64,000 nt of DNA from Blautia liquoris (GTDB lineage Bacteria > Bacillota > Clostridia > Lachnospirales > Lachnospiraceae): contig NZ_CP063304.1 of assembly GCF_015159595.1 (NCBI RefSeq), positions 1,984,001-2,048,000 on the forward strand, read 5' to 3'. A program made the translations under genes and the position numbers. The notes under the pieces were generated by a model that worked only from the letters and a program-made list of their open reading frames with translations, had not been told where the DNA came from and did no database searches. Of this stretch, positions 8,964-17,170 are shown one piece after another. The stretch's first letter is position 1, and each line of letters starts with the position of its first letter.

Positions 8964-9158
8964 TATTTCCACCGTCCTCCCAAGTATATCCAATCCACAG
9001 CCTAAACTCTCTCTGACAACAAAATCGGCAACTCAATACCCGACATCTAAATCGGCGTCTAAACTATACACACTTTTTATGTTCCTCGCTTATCGCCCTG
9101 TTTCCGCAGAGCGCTATGTTTAGGCCTCTGATTGAATGTTTTCGTACTCACGATAGCA

Positions 9159-9184
9159 AAAAGGCCCTAAATCGGGCCCTTTTC
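9159..9184. terminator. Terminator after rlmD
   Basis: The hairpin arms AAGGCCC and GGGCCCTT flank a 6-base loop, with A residues on one side and T residues on the other. It lies 8 bp beyond the rlmD stop and can act on both strands. The remaining bases 8964-9158 hold no gene that I can support and may contain the element junction. Confidence 0.75.
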
Positions 9185-9192
9185 TTAACTTT

Positions 9193-10584
9193 TTACCTGA
9201 CCCTTGACATCAACACTACCGTCTCCACATGTATGGTCGAACAGAACATATCAACGCAGCAGACTTTTTCTACTCTATATCCGCCTCTTATCAGCACCGC
9301 AAGGTCTCTTGCGAGACTTGTCGGCTTACATGAGATATAAACCATGCGTTCGACTTGAAAGTTCAGAATTTTTGGAAGTGCTTTTGGATGGATACCTTCC
9401 CTCGGTGGATCCAGGACGATAAAATCCGGTTTCCTGTCAATTTCATCGATCATTTTTAAGACATCTCCGGCGATAAAGCTGCAGTTTTCCAGCCCATTCA
9501 TCTTGGCATTTTCTCTGGCTGCTTCCACGGCCTCTTCCACGATCTCAACTCCGATCACTTCTTTTGCAATCGGTGCCAGCATCTGCGCTATGGTTCCGGT
9601 TCCGCTGTATAAATCAAACACGGTCATATCTTTCATGTCACCGATATAAGATCTTGCTTTCGAGTAGAGGATCTCGGCGCCAAGTGAGTTCGTCTGAAAG
9701 AAGGAAAACGGCGAAATCTTGAATCGCAGATCTAGCAGTGTTTCATAAAAATAGTCTTGTCCATATAAAATCCGTGTCTCATCACTTTGAACCACGTCTG
9801 CCAATGAATCGTTGACAATATGGAGAATTCCGACAATTTTTCCCGTAAGCTTTAAAGCCAGAAGTTTCTCTACAAGAGAATCCAGATTGCAAACATTTTG
9901 ACTGGTGGTCACCAGATTCACCAGTATCTCTCCTGTCTTTTCTGCTCTTCGCAGAAGAAGGTGGCGGAGATACCCGACATGGGATATCTTGTGATAATAT
10001 GGCATAGGGTTCTCCGTAAAATAGTCGAGTACAGTTCTCAAGATCAAGGTCATGTCCTCATGAACAATCTTGCAGTCATCTGCAGTCAGAATGTCATATG
10101 TACTGCCCTTCTTATGTAGTCCAAGCGTCAGAGGTCCGTCTTTATATTCATCTCCAAAAGAGAACTCCATCTTGTTACGGTACTCGAATTCTTTCGGGCT
10201 TCCATATATTCCTTCGAATTGATAATCGGGGGTTCCCTCTTCATCAATTTGACCTGCCTCAGTAAGCGTTCTATCCAATATCTGCCGCACCTGTGACTTC
10301 TTCATCTCCAGCTGATCATCATAGAGCATGGTCTGGTACATGCACCCACCACAAGCCGGAAAGATGCTGCAGACCGGTTTTCTTTTTTCAAGGGGCGAAG
10401 GTTCCAGAACTTCGAGAATCCGTCCCTCTGCCTTATTTTTGCGCTTTTTGTGAATAATAAAACGTACCTTTGAGCCACAGATTCCATTTTTGACGGTGAC
10501 AGTATTCTCTCCTACACGCACCAGCCCTTTATTCGGAAAATCGATTTTTTCAATTACACCCTCATATATTTCGCCTTTTTTCAT
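9193..10584 (-). CDS. rlmD: 23S rRNA (uracil) C5-methyltransferase, RlmD/RlmCD type
   Basis: The 463-residue protein starts with a TRAM RNA-binding domain (about residues 1-60). It then carries three cluster cysteines in CSIFPACGGC (72, 78, 81), with a fourth at ADDCK. The AdoMet-binding fold has DLYSGTGTIAQ, the uracil-binding motif DPPREG, the catalytic Cys in YISCKPTSLARD and the closing HVETVVLM motif. It methylates uridines in 23S rRNA; in Bacillus-type organisms one such enzyme modifies both U747 and U1939. Length and motifs are complete. It is the first clear core gene to the right of the mobile region. Confidence 0.93.
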   Translation of the reverse strand: MKKGEIYEGVIEKIDFPNKGLVRVGENTVTVKNGICGSKVRFIIHKKRKNKAEGRILEVLEPSPLEKRKPVCSIFPACGGCMYQTMLYDDQLEMKKSQVRQILDRTLTEAGQIDEEGTPDYQFEGIYGSPKEFEYRNKMEFSFGDEYKDGPLTLGLHKKGSTYDILTADDCKIVHEDMTLILRTVLDYFTENPMPYYHKISHVGYLRHLLLRRAEKTGEILVNLVTTSQNVCNLDSLVEKLLALKLTGKIVGILHIVNDSLADVVQSDETRILYGQDYFYETLLDLRFKISPFSFFQTNSLGAEILYSKARSYIGDMKDMTVFDLYSGTGTIAQMLAPIAKEVIGVEIVEEAVEAARENAKMNGLENCSFIAGDVLKMIDEIDRKPDFIVLDPPREGIHPKALPKILNFQVERMVYISCKPTSLARDLAVLIRGGYRVEKVCCVDMFCSTIHVETVVLMSRVR

Positions 10585-10708
10585 AACAATCTCCTAATCA
10601 GATATAATTTATTTTCTTTGACACTCCCCACAGCTAAAGCAGGTGGATTCTTGTTTCAACCACTATGATACAAGAAAAGATTTCTCGCATGAAAGTGACA
10701 GAAAGAAA

Positions 10709-10732
10709 GCTCCGGCACAAAAGCACCGAAGC
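10709..10732 (-). terminator. Terminator of the 77-residue membrane protein gene
   Basis: A 10-bp stem with G-U pairs (GCTCCGGCAC and GCACCGAAGC) encloses an AAAA loop. On the minus strand it is followed by a T-rich stretch, 17 bp after the stop of the small gene. Confidence 0.7.
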
Positions 10733-10748
10733 CTCAGCTCTCTGAATA

Positions 10749-10982
10749 TTATTCTTCACTATCATCATCGTCTTCAAAGTAGTCATCAAAGTCATCATCA
10801 AAATCATCTTCAAAGTCCTCCAGATAATCCGGAGTGAAGAACCGATATACTGCATAAGCAATTCCGGCCACAGCTGTTACCGCTCCGATTATAGCCAGAA
10901 CCCACAGCAGGGTGTTCTTAGACTTCTCGTCTTCTTTATCTCTCTTCTTTAATAACTCTACGACATCATCTAACCTATTCAT
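10749..10982 (-). CDS. Small single-pass membrane protein with acidic tail
   Basis: The 77-residue protein has a charged N-terminal helix (LDDVVELLKKRDKEDEKSK), one transmembrane segment at about residues 24-46 (LLWVLAIIGAVTAVAGIAY) and a C-terminal tail of about 25 residues that is almost only Asp, Glu, Phe and Tyr. I do not recognise a named family. A ribosome binding site (AAGGTTGG) and a strong terminator support it as a real single gene. The acidic tail may bind basic partners or metal ions, but no function can be assigned. Confidence 0.75.
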   Translation of the reverse strand: MNRLDDVVELLKKRDKEDEKSKNTLLWVLAIIGAVTAVAGIAYAVYRFFTPDYLEDFEDDFDDDFDDYFEDDDDSEE

Positions 10983-11180
10983 TCAAACACCAACCTTTCT
11001 GCCGAAATAGATTTCTTTTATTTAGTATACCGCAATTAACATCGGTTATTCTAATTGATCGAAAGATTAACTTGACAGTATACCAAGTATGGCTTCTATT
11101 GCTGAAATAAAACTGAAAATATATTTCCTTTTCATTATATCACAGGCACTATAATAATGCCACCATTTTAGGAAAATAAA

Positions 11181-11217
11181 ACAAACCCCCGAAAGCCTTG
11201 TACTTACGGGGGTTTGT
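11181..11217 (-). terminator. Terminator of the tRNA-Val/tRNA-Met unit
   Basis: An 11-bp perfect inverted repeat (ACAAACCCCCG and CGGGGGTTTGT) lies 4 bp past the 3' end of tRNA-Met. On the minus strand it is followed by TTTTATTTTCC. Confidence 0.9.
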
Positions 11218-11221
11218 GTAA

Positions 11222-11295
11222 TAGCGAGAAAGGGATTTGAACCCCCGACACTGCGGGTATGAACCGCATGCTCTAGCCAACTGAGCTATCTCGCC
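11222..11295 (-). tRNA. tRNA-Met (CAT)
   Basis: The cloverleaf is complete on the minus strand: acceptor GGCGAGA/TCTCGCT, anticodon stem TGCGG/CCGCA with loop TTCATAC, and a T-arm with TTCAAAT. The anticodon is CAT. The acceptor and D-arm fit an elongator methionine tRNA; an isoleucine tRNA with modified CAT is possible but less likely. CCA is not encoded. It shares a promoter and terminator with tRNA-Val. Confidence 0.92.
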
Positions 11296-11325
11296 ATATT
11301 GAATTATACTTCTGTTCCAGAAGAG

Positions 11326-11398
11326 TGGGACCTACAGGGCTCGAACCTGTGACCCTCTGCTTGTAAGGCAGATGCTCTCCCAGCTGAGCTAAGATCCC
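11326..11398 (-). tRNA. tRNA-Val (TAC)
   Basis: The acceptor arms GGGATCT and AGGTCCC pair with one G-T, the anticodon stem is TCTGC/GCAGA with loop CTTACAA, and the T-arm has GGTTCGAGC. The anticodon TAC reads valine codons. It lies 30 bp upstream of tRNA-Met in the same transcription unit. Confidence 0.95.
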
Positions 11399-11445
11399 AT
11401 TTTATTCGCTGTCGATTTTTGTTATTTCTCTCAACCGACTTGCTT

Positions 11446-11475
11446 ATTATACTATTAAAACGCTCCTGTTGTCAA
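11446..11475 (-). promoter_or_regulatory. Vegetative promoter for the tRNA-Val/Met unit
   Basis: On the minus strand TTGACA (11475-11470) and TATAAT (11451-11446) are separated by 18 bp. Both boxes match the consensus exactly, in keeping with strong stable-RNA transcription. Confidence 0.8.
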
Positions 11476-11497
11476 TAGGTAATTTTTTAAATTGTAA

Positions 11498-11713
11498 TTA
11501 TTTTTTCAACAATTTACGGAACAACTCCTCTGCAGCCCTTTTTCTCCTTTTTGTCTCCTCTTTCAGAACAATTGCCCTTTCATTATCATACTCAATGACA
11601 TCTCCGTCTGCAGGACGAGACTCGAACTCAGATACCGGTATATTCAGAATCTTTTTATCTTCGGTCTCACATACAGCCAGATTTCCCTCCAATCGATCCA
11701 CAATCAGTTTCAT
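11498..11713 (-). CDS. DUF3006 domain protein
   Basis: The 71-residue protein fits the DUF3006 family: VDRLEGNLAVCE at the start, then the acidic GDVIEYD strand, and a basic C-terminal helix (RRKRAAEELFRKLLKK). Such proteins are repeatedly found next to ComEC-like metallo-beta-lactamase genes, as here, 31 bp downstream of one. A partner role for the hydrolase is inferred from this linkage only. The molecular function is unknown. Confidence 0.85.
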   Translation of the reverse strand: MKLIVDRLEGNLAVCETEDKKILNIPVSEFESRPADGDVIEYDNERAIVLKEETKRRKRAAEELFRKLLKK

Positions 11714-11744
11714 TTGCTACACACCTCCTGCTATTATTTATCCA

Positions 11745-12848
11745 TTACTGTGGGGGATTACAAACGCTGCAAGGTTCTAATCCCCTGTTGCGTGCTTCTG
11801 ATAATTTCACTTCTATGTAACTGTTCTTTAAGTATTTACATCCGTCTGTATGATATTTTGTTCCTGCTTTCGTGATATATACGGTGGGATCCTGTTCTGT
11901 CTTATTGGGCACCTGTGCTGCCTCCATGGATGCTTCTTTTGTATTCCATGAAATGTGTGCTCCATCGCTGGACGCTATAATGGTACCCTGTTGGTCTGTC
12001 CTAAATGTCTGGATATTGTGCTGTGCAAATCTCTGCAGAATTTCCTGATCGGGATGACCATACTGATTATTCACCCCACAGCTGATCACCGCATACGTCG
12101 GAGATACTGCATCTAGCATAGCTTCCGAATTAGATGTTTTACTTCCATGATGACCGGCTTTCCATACATCCGCTTTCAGATCTATCCCGGATCCAATAAT
12201 GTCTCGCTCGGCTGCATCTTCCGCATCTCCTGCCATGACAAAACTATTGTCTCCATATACAAGCTTTATCCCAATGGACCAGTTGTTCAGATTATCCCCA
12301 TAATCGACCCCTGGCTTTGGTGACAGTATAGTAATCTTCGCATCACCTAGCTGATACTCCTGTCCGGTATTTGCCTGTGTGATCTGAAGTCCTTTTTCCT
12401 GTATTGCCGCAAGGACATCCATGTAAGTCTGTGAAGTATGAATTTTCTCAGGAAGTATGACGTTTTCGACATCAAATGAGCGAATCACATCATCAAGGCC
12501 TCCGATATGATCTTCATGAGGGTGTGTGCCTACCACATAGTCCAGCCGGGTAATTCCCTGCTGCTGCAGATATGTTACAACCTTTTTCCCATCCTCATTC
12601 TTTCCGGCATCAACAAGCATCGCTGCATCGGATGTCTTAATCAATATGCTGTCAGCCTGTCCAACATCCAGGAAATGCACTTCCAGCGGAGTTTTTTCCT
12701 GTTCGTTTTCCGCTGCCGCTGCATCCGCCTGCTGCTCCACATGGGATGCCGGTTTTGGTGCGCATCCTATGTTCAGTATCAGAATTACAAAAAACAGAGT
12801 CCCGAAAAGCCAACGAAATACAGAGGCTTTCTCTTTTAATGTTCTCAT
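11745..12848 (-). CDS. ComEC-like metallo-beta-lactamase lipoprotein
   Basis: The 367-residue protein begins with a basic N-region, a hydrophobic stretch and a lipobox ending at Cys29 (ILNIGC), so it is probably anchored outside the membrane. The beta-lactamase fold has FLDVGQADS, the metal motif HPHEDHIGG, the Asp in VMAGDAE and the distal His in AGHHGSKTSNS, as in the hydrolase part of ComEC. A short C-terminal domain (HTDGCKYLK...CSVCNPP) has a Cys pattern seen in secreted nuclease-type proteins. The likely substrate is extracellular DNA or another phosphodiester. DUF3006 follows in the operon. Confidence 0.85.
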   Translation of the reverse strand: MRTLKEKASVFRWLFGTLFFVILILNIGCAPKPASHVEQQADAAAAENEQEKTPLEVHFLDVGQADSILIKTSDAAMLVDAGKNEDGKKVVTYLQQQGITRLDYVVGTHPHEDHIGGLDDVIRSFDVENVILPEKIHTSQTYMDVLAAIQEKGLQITQANTGQEYQLGDAKITILSPKPGVDYGDNLNNWSIGIKLVYGDNSFVMAGDAEDAAERDIIGSGIDLKADVWKAGHHGSKTSNSEAMLDAVSPTYAVISCGVNNQYGHPDQEILQRFAQHNIQTFRTDQQGTIIASSDGAHISWNTKEASMEAAQVPNKTEQDPTVYITKAGTKYHTDGCKYLKNSYIEVKLSEARNRGLEPCSVCNPPQ

Positions 12849-12940
12849 AGATGTCTTTGAAAACCCCTTTCTTATTCAGGTGAACTAATCAAATTGAGGA
12901 AACCTGTGACTGCTGAGCAGTCAAAAAGTTTAATAGAAAA

Positions 12941-12977
12941 ATCGCCAGAAGCCTGTAAATACAAGCATTCCAGCGAT
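12941..12977 (-). terminator. Terminator of tRNA-Glu
   Basis: On the minus strand ATCGCTGGAA pairs with TTCTGGCGAT (two G-U pairs), followed by TTTTTCTATT. It lies 9 bp beyond the tRNA-Glu 3' end. Confidence 0.7.
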
Positions 12978-12986
12978 GTTTATTCA

Positions 12987-13058
12987 TAGTAGATAGGGGA
13001 GTTGAACCCCTGATTCCGCCGTGAGAGGGCGGCGTCTTAACCACTTGACCAATCTACC
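12987..13058 (-). tRNA. tRNA-Glu (CTC)
   Basis: The acceptor arms GGTAGAT and ATCTACT pair, the anticodon stem is CCGCC/GGCGG with loop CTCTCAC, and the T-arm has GGTTCAACT. The anticodon CTC reads GAG. The D-arm (TGGTCAAGTGG) is typical of glutamate tRNAs. A TATAAT-like box lies about 10 bp upstream on the minus strand. Confidence 0.93.
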
Positions 13059-13151
13059 TTGCTCAATTATAATAACTCATTCCAAAGAAAAATGCAAGCC
13101 TTTTTTTTAATTTTTTTAAAAAACTGACTTTTTCTACAATTCGTAGTGATA

Positions 13152-13226
13152 GGAAGGTCAAAAGGTTATGCTTTTCATGACTGTATGAAAAGCATAACCT
13201 TGGAAGCCGAACAAACATAAGAATGT
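13152..13226 (+). repeat. Diverged half copy of the 181-bp hairpin element
   Basis: The segment begins AGGTCAAAAGG, has a 17-bp perfect hairpin with a 6-base loop (13162-13201), and continues with CCGAACAAACATAAGAA. This is the same order as the left part of the copies at 29775 and 43357. The right half is missing or unrecognisable. It lies 25 bp past the pepT stop codon. Confidence 0.65.
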
Positions 13227-13250
13227 AGTCCGACAGGATCCGAACACACA

Positions 13251-14474
13251 TCAAGACTGCTTTGAATATATTTTTACAATCTGCACCAGGATCTCCACTA
13301 CAATATCCATGCCTTCCACAGTTATATGCTCAAAGGGACCATGGAATGCATATCCGCCTGTCCCTAAATTCGGGCAGGGCAGCCCCATAAAACTTAATCT
13401 GGCTCCATCCGTACCTCCGCGGATAGCCTCCACTTTTGGCTCTATTCCAGCTTCTTTGGCAGCTTTCTTTGCGTTCTCAATCAGATGAAGGCAAGGTTCG
13501 ATCTTTTCTTTCATGTTATAATACTGATCTTTCAGTTTTAGACTGACAGTGCCCTTGCCATACTTTTCATTCATCTGATCAGAGACACGAGCAAGAAGTT
13601 CTTTCTTTTCTTCAAATTTTTCACGGTCATGGTCACGTATAATATACTCCATATGAGCATTTGCAACATCACCTGAAAGCTTCAACAGATGGAAGAATCC
13701 CTCATATCCCTCTGTCATCTCCGGAGTTTCCTCCATCGGAAGCAGGGACTGTATCTCACATGCCACAGATGCAGCATTTACCATAATGTCTTTTGCATCG
13801 CCCGGATGAACATTAACGCCCACGATGTCCAGCTTTGCTGAAGCGCCATTAAAGTTCTCATATTCAATTCCGCCTTCAGCTCCTCCATCTACCGTATAAG
13901 CATATTCGGCCCCAAAAGATTTCACATCAAAATAGTCCGCTCCCGCTCCGACCTCTTCATCCGGGGTGAAACCGATGCAGAGCTTCCCATGTGCAATATT
14001 TTCTTTCCGGATATGCTCTAACATCGTCATAATCTCAGCAATCCCTGATTTATCGTCACTGCCCAGAATCGTTGTCCCATCAGATGTAATTAAAGTCCTT
14101 CCTTTTAAATTCGGAAGGTGTGGGAATAACTTTACTTCCAGTTTTCTTCCCGAATCACCAAGCTTTAGATCTTTTCCGTCATACTTCTCATGAATCTGCG
14201 GATTTACTTTATGGTCTGCAAAATCAGATACGGTATCCATATGCGAAATCCATCCGATAGCCGGTGCCTTTTCACATCCTTCTGTTGCCGGAAGGGTGGC
14301 GTAGACGTAGCATTTGTCGTCCACCCTGGCGTCACTTAATCCAAGCTCCTTTAGTTCATCTACAAGCACCGCCGCAAGATTAAACTGTTCTTTTGTACTC
14401 GGAACGGTTGTATTATTATCGTCGCTTGCTGTCGGTATTACCACATACTTTAAAAGTCTTTCATATGCTCTCAT
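13251..14474 (-). CDS. pepT: Peptidase T (tripeptide aminopeptidase)
   Basis: The 407-residue protein is an M20 metallopeptidase. Zinc ligands are visible in GWISHMDTVSD, in LGSDDKSG and in FTPDEEVGAG; RGGTDGARLSFMGLPCPNLGTGGYAFHG carries the late conserved residues. It removes the N-terminal residue of tripeptides in the cytoplasm. The ATG at 14474 follows AGAGGAGG and gives the family's usual length; the 15 codons upstream in frame are rejected. Nothing else is cotranscribed. Confidence 0.95.
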   Translation of the reverse strand: MRAYERLLKYVVIPTASDDNNTTVPSTKEQFNLAAVLVDELKELGLSDARVDDKCYVYATLPATEGCEKAPAIGWISHMDTVSDFADHKVNPQIHEKYDGKDLKLGDSGRKLEVKLFPHLPNLKGRTLITSDGTTILGSDDKSGIAEIMTMLEHIRKENIAHGKLCIGFTPDEEVGAGADYFDVKSFGAEYAYTVDGGAEGGIEYENFNGASAKLDIVGVNVHPGDAKDIMVNAASVACEIQSLLPMEETPEMTEGYEGFFHLLKLSGDVANAHMEYIIRDHDREKFEEKKELLARVSDQMNEKYGKGTVSLKLKDQYYNMKEKIEPCLHLIENAKKAAKEAGIEPKVEAIRGGTDGARLSFMGLPCPNLGTGGYAFHGPFEHITVEGMDIVVEILVQIVKIYSKQS

Positions 14475-14540
14475 AAAAGTCCTCCTCTGCCCTGCCAGAT
14501 ACCACGTATTGCCGCACATAATCTTTCACCCTTGGTATCC

Positions 14541-14846
14541 TTACTTCATCAATTTTTTTATTGTATCGCATAACTCATCAACGACTTTATCATCGCCATC
14601 CTTTATGTCATCCACTACACATGTTTTAATATGATTTGTCAGTAGCTCTCGGTTAAATGCATTTAATGCAGACTGGATTGCCGCTACTTGCGTCAGAATA
14701 TCTACACAGTATCTGTCATTTTCGACCATGCTTTTGACACCTCGGACCTGACCTTCAATCCTATTTAGCCGGTTAATGAGTTTTTTGTATTCATTCTCTT
14801 CTCTGTGTTTCGTTTTCACACAGCAGCAGTTAGCTTCTTCGGCCAA
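14541..14846 (-). CDS. CsoR/FrmR-family metal-sensing repressor
   Basis: The ~101-residue all-helical protein has the family motif NRLNRIEGQVRGV. The three metal ligands of copper sensors are in place: Cys in DRYCVDIL, and His and Cys in NHIKTC. The N-terminal tail adds CCC and a His, which could also bind metal. Start TTG at 14846 lies 6 bp after GGGAGGTG, while a GTG nine bases earlier lies inside that site. A palindromic operator (14868-14884) just upstream suggests autoregulation. No copper exporter is adjacent, so regulated targets other than itself are unknown. Confidence 0.87.
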   Translation of the reverse strand: MAEEANCCCVKTKHREENEYKKLINRLNRIEGQVRGVKSMVENDRYCVDILTQVAAIQSALNAFNRELLTNHIKTCVVDDIKDGDDKVVDELCDTIKKLMK

Positions 14847-14867
14847 TGATATCACCTCCCGGAATTC

Positions 14868-14884
14868 ATACCCCTTGTGGGTAT
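14868..14884. promoter_or_regulatory. Probable CsoR-type operator
   Basis: ATACCC and GGGTAT form a perfect inverted repeat around a 5-base centre. This matches the G/C-tract palindromes bound by CsoR-family repressors. It is 22 bp upstream of the TTG start of the repressor gene. Confidence 0.75.
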
Positions 14885-15078
14885 ATCATAACAGAGATCA
14901 GGAATTTCGTCAAGAATGTGAAGCTTTCTACATGCAATTTCTACATACAATTCTACATCCATTTATTACATCTATATTTTGTTCTCAAACGAGGAAAACT
15001 ATTACATATAATTATAACAAGCGTAAAAAAGTTATGCATTTCGGGCTGCTTGCTCAGATTTATAAAGGAATTGGCACT

Positions 15079-15546
15079 ATGAAAAAACGAAAAAAATGGT
15101 TAATAAAAAACTTTATACTTTTTTTGATGGGATATTGCATCTATCTGGCCATCGAGGTTACGTTCCGGGGATTTAGTTTTCGTCTGATGGGAATCGTGGG
15201 CGGACTGTCCATGATCGGTTTATCAGAAATCTCTGAAACCTTTCACAATACTGAGCAGCTCCCTCCAAAAATGCTGATGGGCGCTGCTGTCATCACCTGT
15301 CTGGAACTAATTTCCGGGACGTTTGCATTATTTGTTCTCGATATTCGTATGTGGGATTACAGCGAACTATGGATGAATTCCCTTGATGGACTGATATGTC
15401 CTTTATTTTCAGTCTTTTGGTTCTTTTTGTCTGGAATTGGAATTATTGTTGCCGATGGCCTCGATTATTATCTTTTTGAAGAGGGAAAAAGGCCTGCTTA
15501 CCGGATAGGAAGATGGACCTTTTCCCTGCCGGCAAAACAGGCATAA
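15079..15546 (+). CDS. PF06541-type membrane protein (putative ABC transporter permease)
   Basis: The 155-residue protein starts with a basic segment (KKRKKW) and has about four membrane segments: residues 10-27, 36-50, about 70-92 and 107-130. The signature pieces IYLAIEVTFRGFS, MGIVGGLSMIGL, ELISGTF and LWMNSLDGLICPLFSVFWF belong to the PF06541 family, which is annotated as permease-like but lacks a proven role. The ATG at 15079 has an AAAGGA site. The 5' region 14885-15078 holds no other gene; it shows short repeats of TTCTACAT. Confidence 0.8.
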   Translation: MKKRKKWLIKNFILFLMGYCIYLAIEVTFRGFSFRLMGIVGGLSMIGLSEISETFHNTEQLPPKMLMGAAVITCLELISGTFALFVLDIRMWDYSELWMNSLDGLICPLFSVFWFFLSGIGIIVADGLDYYLFEEGKRPAYRIGRWTFSLPAKQA

Positions 15547-15547
15547 A

Positions 15548-15598
15548 GAACCTGTCGAGAGCCAAGAATATCACATGTTCTTGGCTTTCGGCAGGTTC
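15548..15598. terminator. Bidirectional terminator between PF06541 gene and pheA
   Basis: A ~21-bp nearly perfect stem (GAACCTG..GCCAAGAA against TTCTTGGC..CAGGTTC) with a short loop separates two convergent genes. T residues follow on the plus strand. Confidence 0.9.
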
Positions 15599-15605
15599 TT
15601 TTCTT

Positions 15606-16739
15606 CTAGTAATTTCCCAGTATGTACAGCTCATCAGCCTCATTTTGAATGCCAATCAATGCATTCTTCACTTCAGGTTCAGACAGATTCCCCTCAAAAT
15701 CCAGGAAAAAACGATATTCAAAGTTTCTGTCCCGAATCGGACGCGATTCGATCTTAGTCATATTCAAATCATTGTAAATTAAATTTGACAAAGCATGATA
15801 GAGAGAGCCACTTTTGTGAGGCAATTCAAAACAAATGCTGATCTTTTCGGCATTTTTCACAATGTATTTTTGATTGGAGATTATGATAAACCTGGTGGAG
15901 TTTTTCTCCGTCGACAATCTCTTCTCTTCCAGTCTTTGCAGTCCAAACAATTCTCCTGCCGAATGGCTGGCAATGGCAGCCTGTCGGATATCTTTGTCAT
16001 CGGCTACTTTTCTTGCAGCTACAGCAGTATTTAATAGTTTTCTCTGCTCCCAGTCTGGATGCTCTTTCAGATACTCTTTACACTGGGCAAGAGCCTGAGG
16101 ATGAGAAAAGACAGTCCGCACATCCGAAATATCCGCGCCAGGAAGGCCCAGCAGCTCATGCTCTATTGGAAGAATCTGTTCTCCTACAATGTATACAGGA
16201 TATTCAAGAATCAGGTCATAGATATCCTGAACAATTCCGGCAGTCGAATTCTCTATTGGAAGAACCGCATAGTCTGCCTGTTTTTTTGAGACAATCTGAA
16301 TTGCTTCTTCCCAGGTGCCGACATGTGCGGTGTTTACACATTTGCCAAAAAACTTCTTTGCCGCTTCCGAGGCATAAGCTCCTTCAAGCCCCTGATAGAT
16401 CACCTGAGCTTCCTGTACAGGCAGATGTTCCAACTGAATATAGCCCGAGAACAAGTCATCTTCATGTTCGGCAAGCATCTGATACTGACGGATCCTGCTG
16501 ATAGACATGGTCTGACGGAGGATCTCACAAATACCCTTCGCATTGAAGTCACTGGAAGCGGATTCGCTTATACACTCTAATTTTTTATTTTCTCTATCCT
16601 GATCAAATACTGGTTTTCCGGTTGCTATTTTATATTCGGCCACCTCACCTGTGAGGTTCATTCGCCGTTCGAACAATTTTTGTATCTGACCATCGATACT
16701 GTCAATCTCATCTCTTATTTTTTCTAAGTCCGGCATCAT
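15606..16739 (-). CDS. pheA: Bifunctional chorismate mutase / prephenate dehydratase
   Basis: The 377-residue protein has an AroQ chorismate mutase domain (about 1-90; KIRDEIDSIDGQI, ERRMNL). The prephenate dehydratase domain (about 110-285) has YQGLEGAYASEAA, PIENSTAG and the Thr in KNSTRFIII. A C-terminal ACT domain has the phenylalanine-binding KIESRP motif. It converts chorismate to phenylpyruvate and is likely feedback-inhibited by phenylalanine. The start overlaps the pyrI stop by ATGA, so it is translated with the pyrimidine genes pyrB and pyrI, an unusual grouping. Confidence 0.95.
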   Translation of the reverse strand: MMPDLEKIRDEIDSIDGQIQKLFERRMNLTGEVAEYKIATGKPVFDQDRENKKLECISESASSDFNAKGICEILRQTMSISRIRQYQMLAEHEDDLFSGYIQLEHLPVQEAQVIYQGLEGAYASEAAKKFFGKCVNTAHVGTWEEAIQIVSKKQADYAVLPIENSTAGIVQDIYDLILEYPVYIVGEQILPIEHELLGLPGADISDVRTVFSHPQALAQCKEYLKEHPDWEQRKLLNTAVAARKVADDKDIRQAAIASHSAGELFGLQRLEEKRLSTEKNSTRFIIISNQKYIVKNAEKISICFELPHKSGSLYHALSNLIYNDLNMTKIESRPIRDRNFEYRFFLDFEGNLSEPEVKNALIGIQNEADELYILGNY

Positions 16740-17170
16740 TTCTCATTTCCATGATATTTTTCTTCGCAGTACTGACAGCGATAAATCTCCTTTTCCGGAT
16801 CAGACAGAATGAAAACTTGATCCAGTTCCTGTTCAATTGAAGTGATACAACGAGGATTTTTACACCTGATTACATTGACCACCTTGTTGGGAAGATGCAG
16901 TATCTTTTTCTCTGTAATCTCGCCATTTTCGATGACATTTACCGTAATATTGTGGTCTATAAATCCCAAAATATCGAGATCCAACATGCCTACCGGGCAC
17001 TCGACCTTTAAGATATCCTTCTTTCCCATCTTATTGCTGCGGGCATTCTTAATGATTGCAACTGTGCAGTCCAGCTTGTCCAGTTCCAGGTCATGATAGA
17101 TGGTCATAGCTTTTCCGGCTTCAATATGATCTAATACAAATCCCTCCGATATCTTTCCGACATTTAACAT
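16736..17170 (-). CDS. pyrI: Aspartate carbamoyltransferase regulatory chain
   Basis: The 144-residue protein has the nucleotide-binding N-terminal domain ([19 protein letters not shown] and [11 protein letters not shown]) and the C-terminal zinc domain with CKNPRC and CQYC ligands. It joins PyrB chains into the allosteric complex that is modulated by CTP and ATP. The gene overlaps pyrB by 7 bp and pheA by 4 bp, so the three genes form a tight operon. Confidence 0.96.
   Translation of the reverse strand: MLNVGKISEGFVLDHIEAGKAMTIYHDLELDKLDCTVAIIKNARSNKMGKKDILKVECPVGMLDLDILGFIDHNITVNVIENGEITEKKILHLPNKVVNVIRCKNPRCITSIEQELDQVFILSDPEKEIYRCQYCEEKYHGNEK

Noticed and set aside
9021-9175. Three AAATCGG repeats as attachment site cores
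   Set aside because: The repeats are only 7 bp and unevenly spaced, one being part of a terminator; kept only as a weak hint within the junction finding.
14925-14965. Three near repeats of TTCTACAT upstream of the PF06541 gene
   Set aside because: Short AT-rich repetition without palindromic structure; no support for a binding site.
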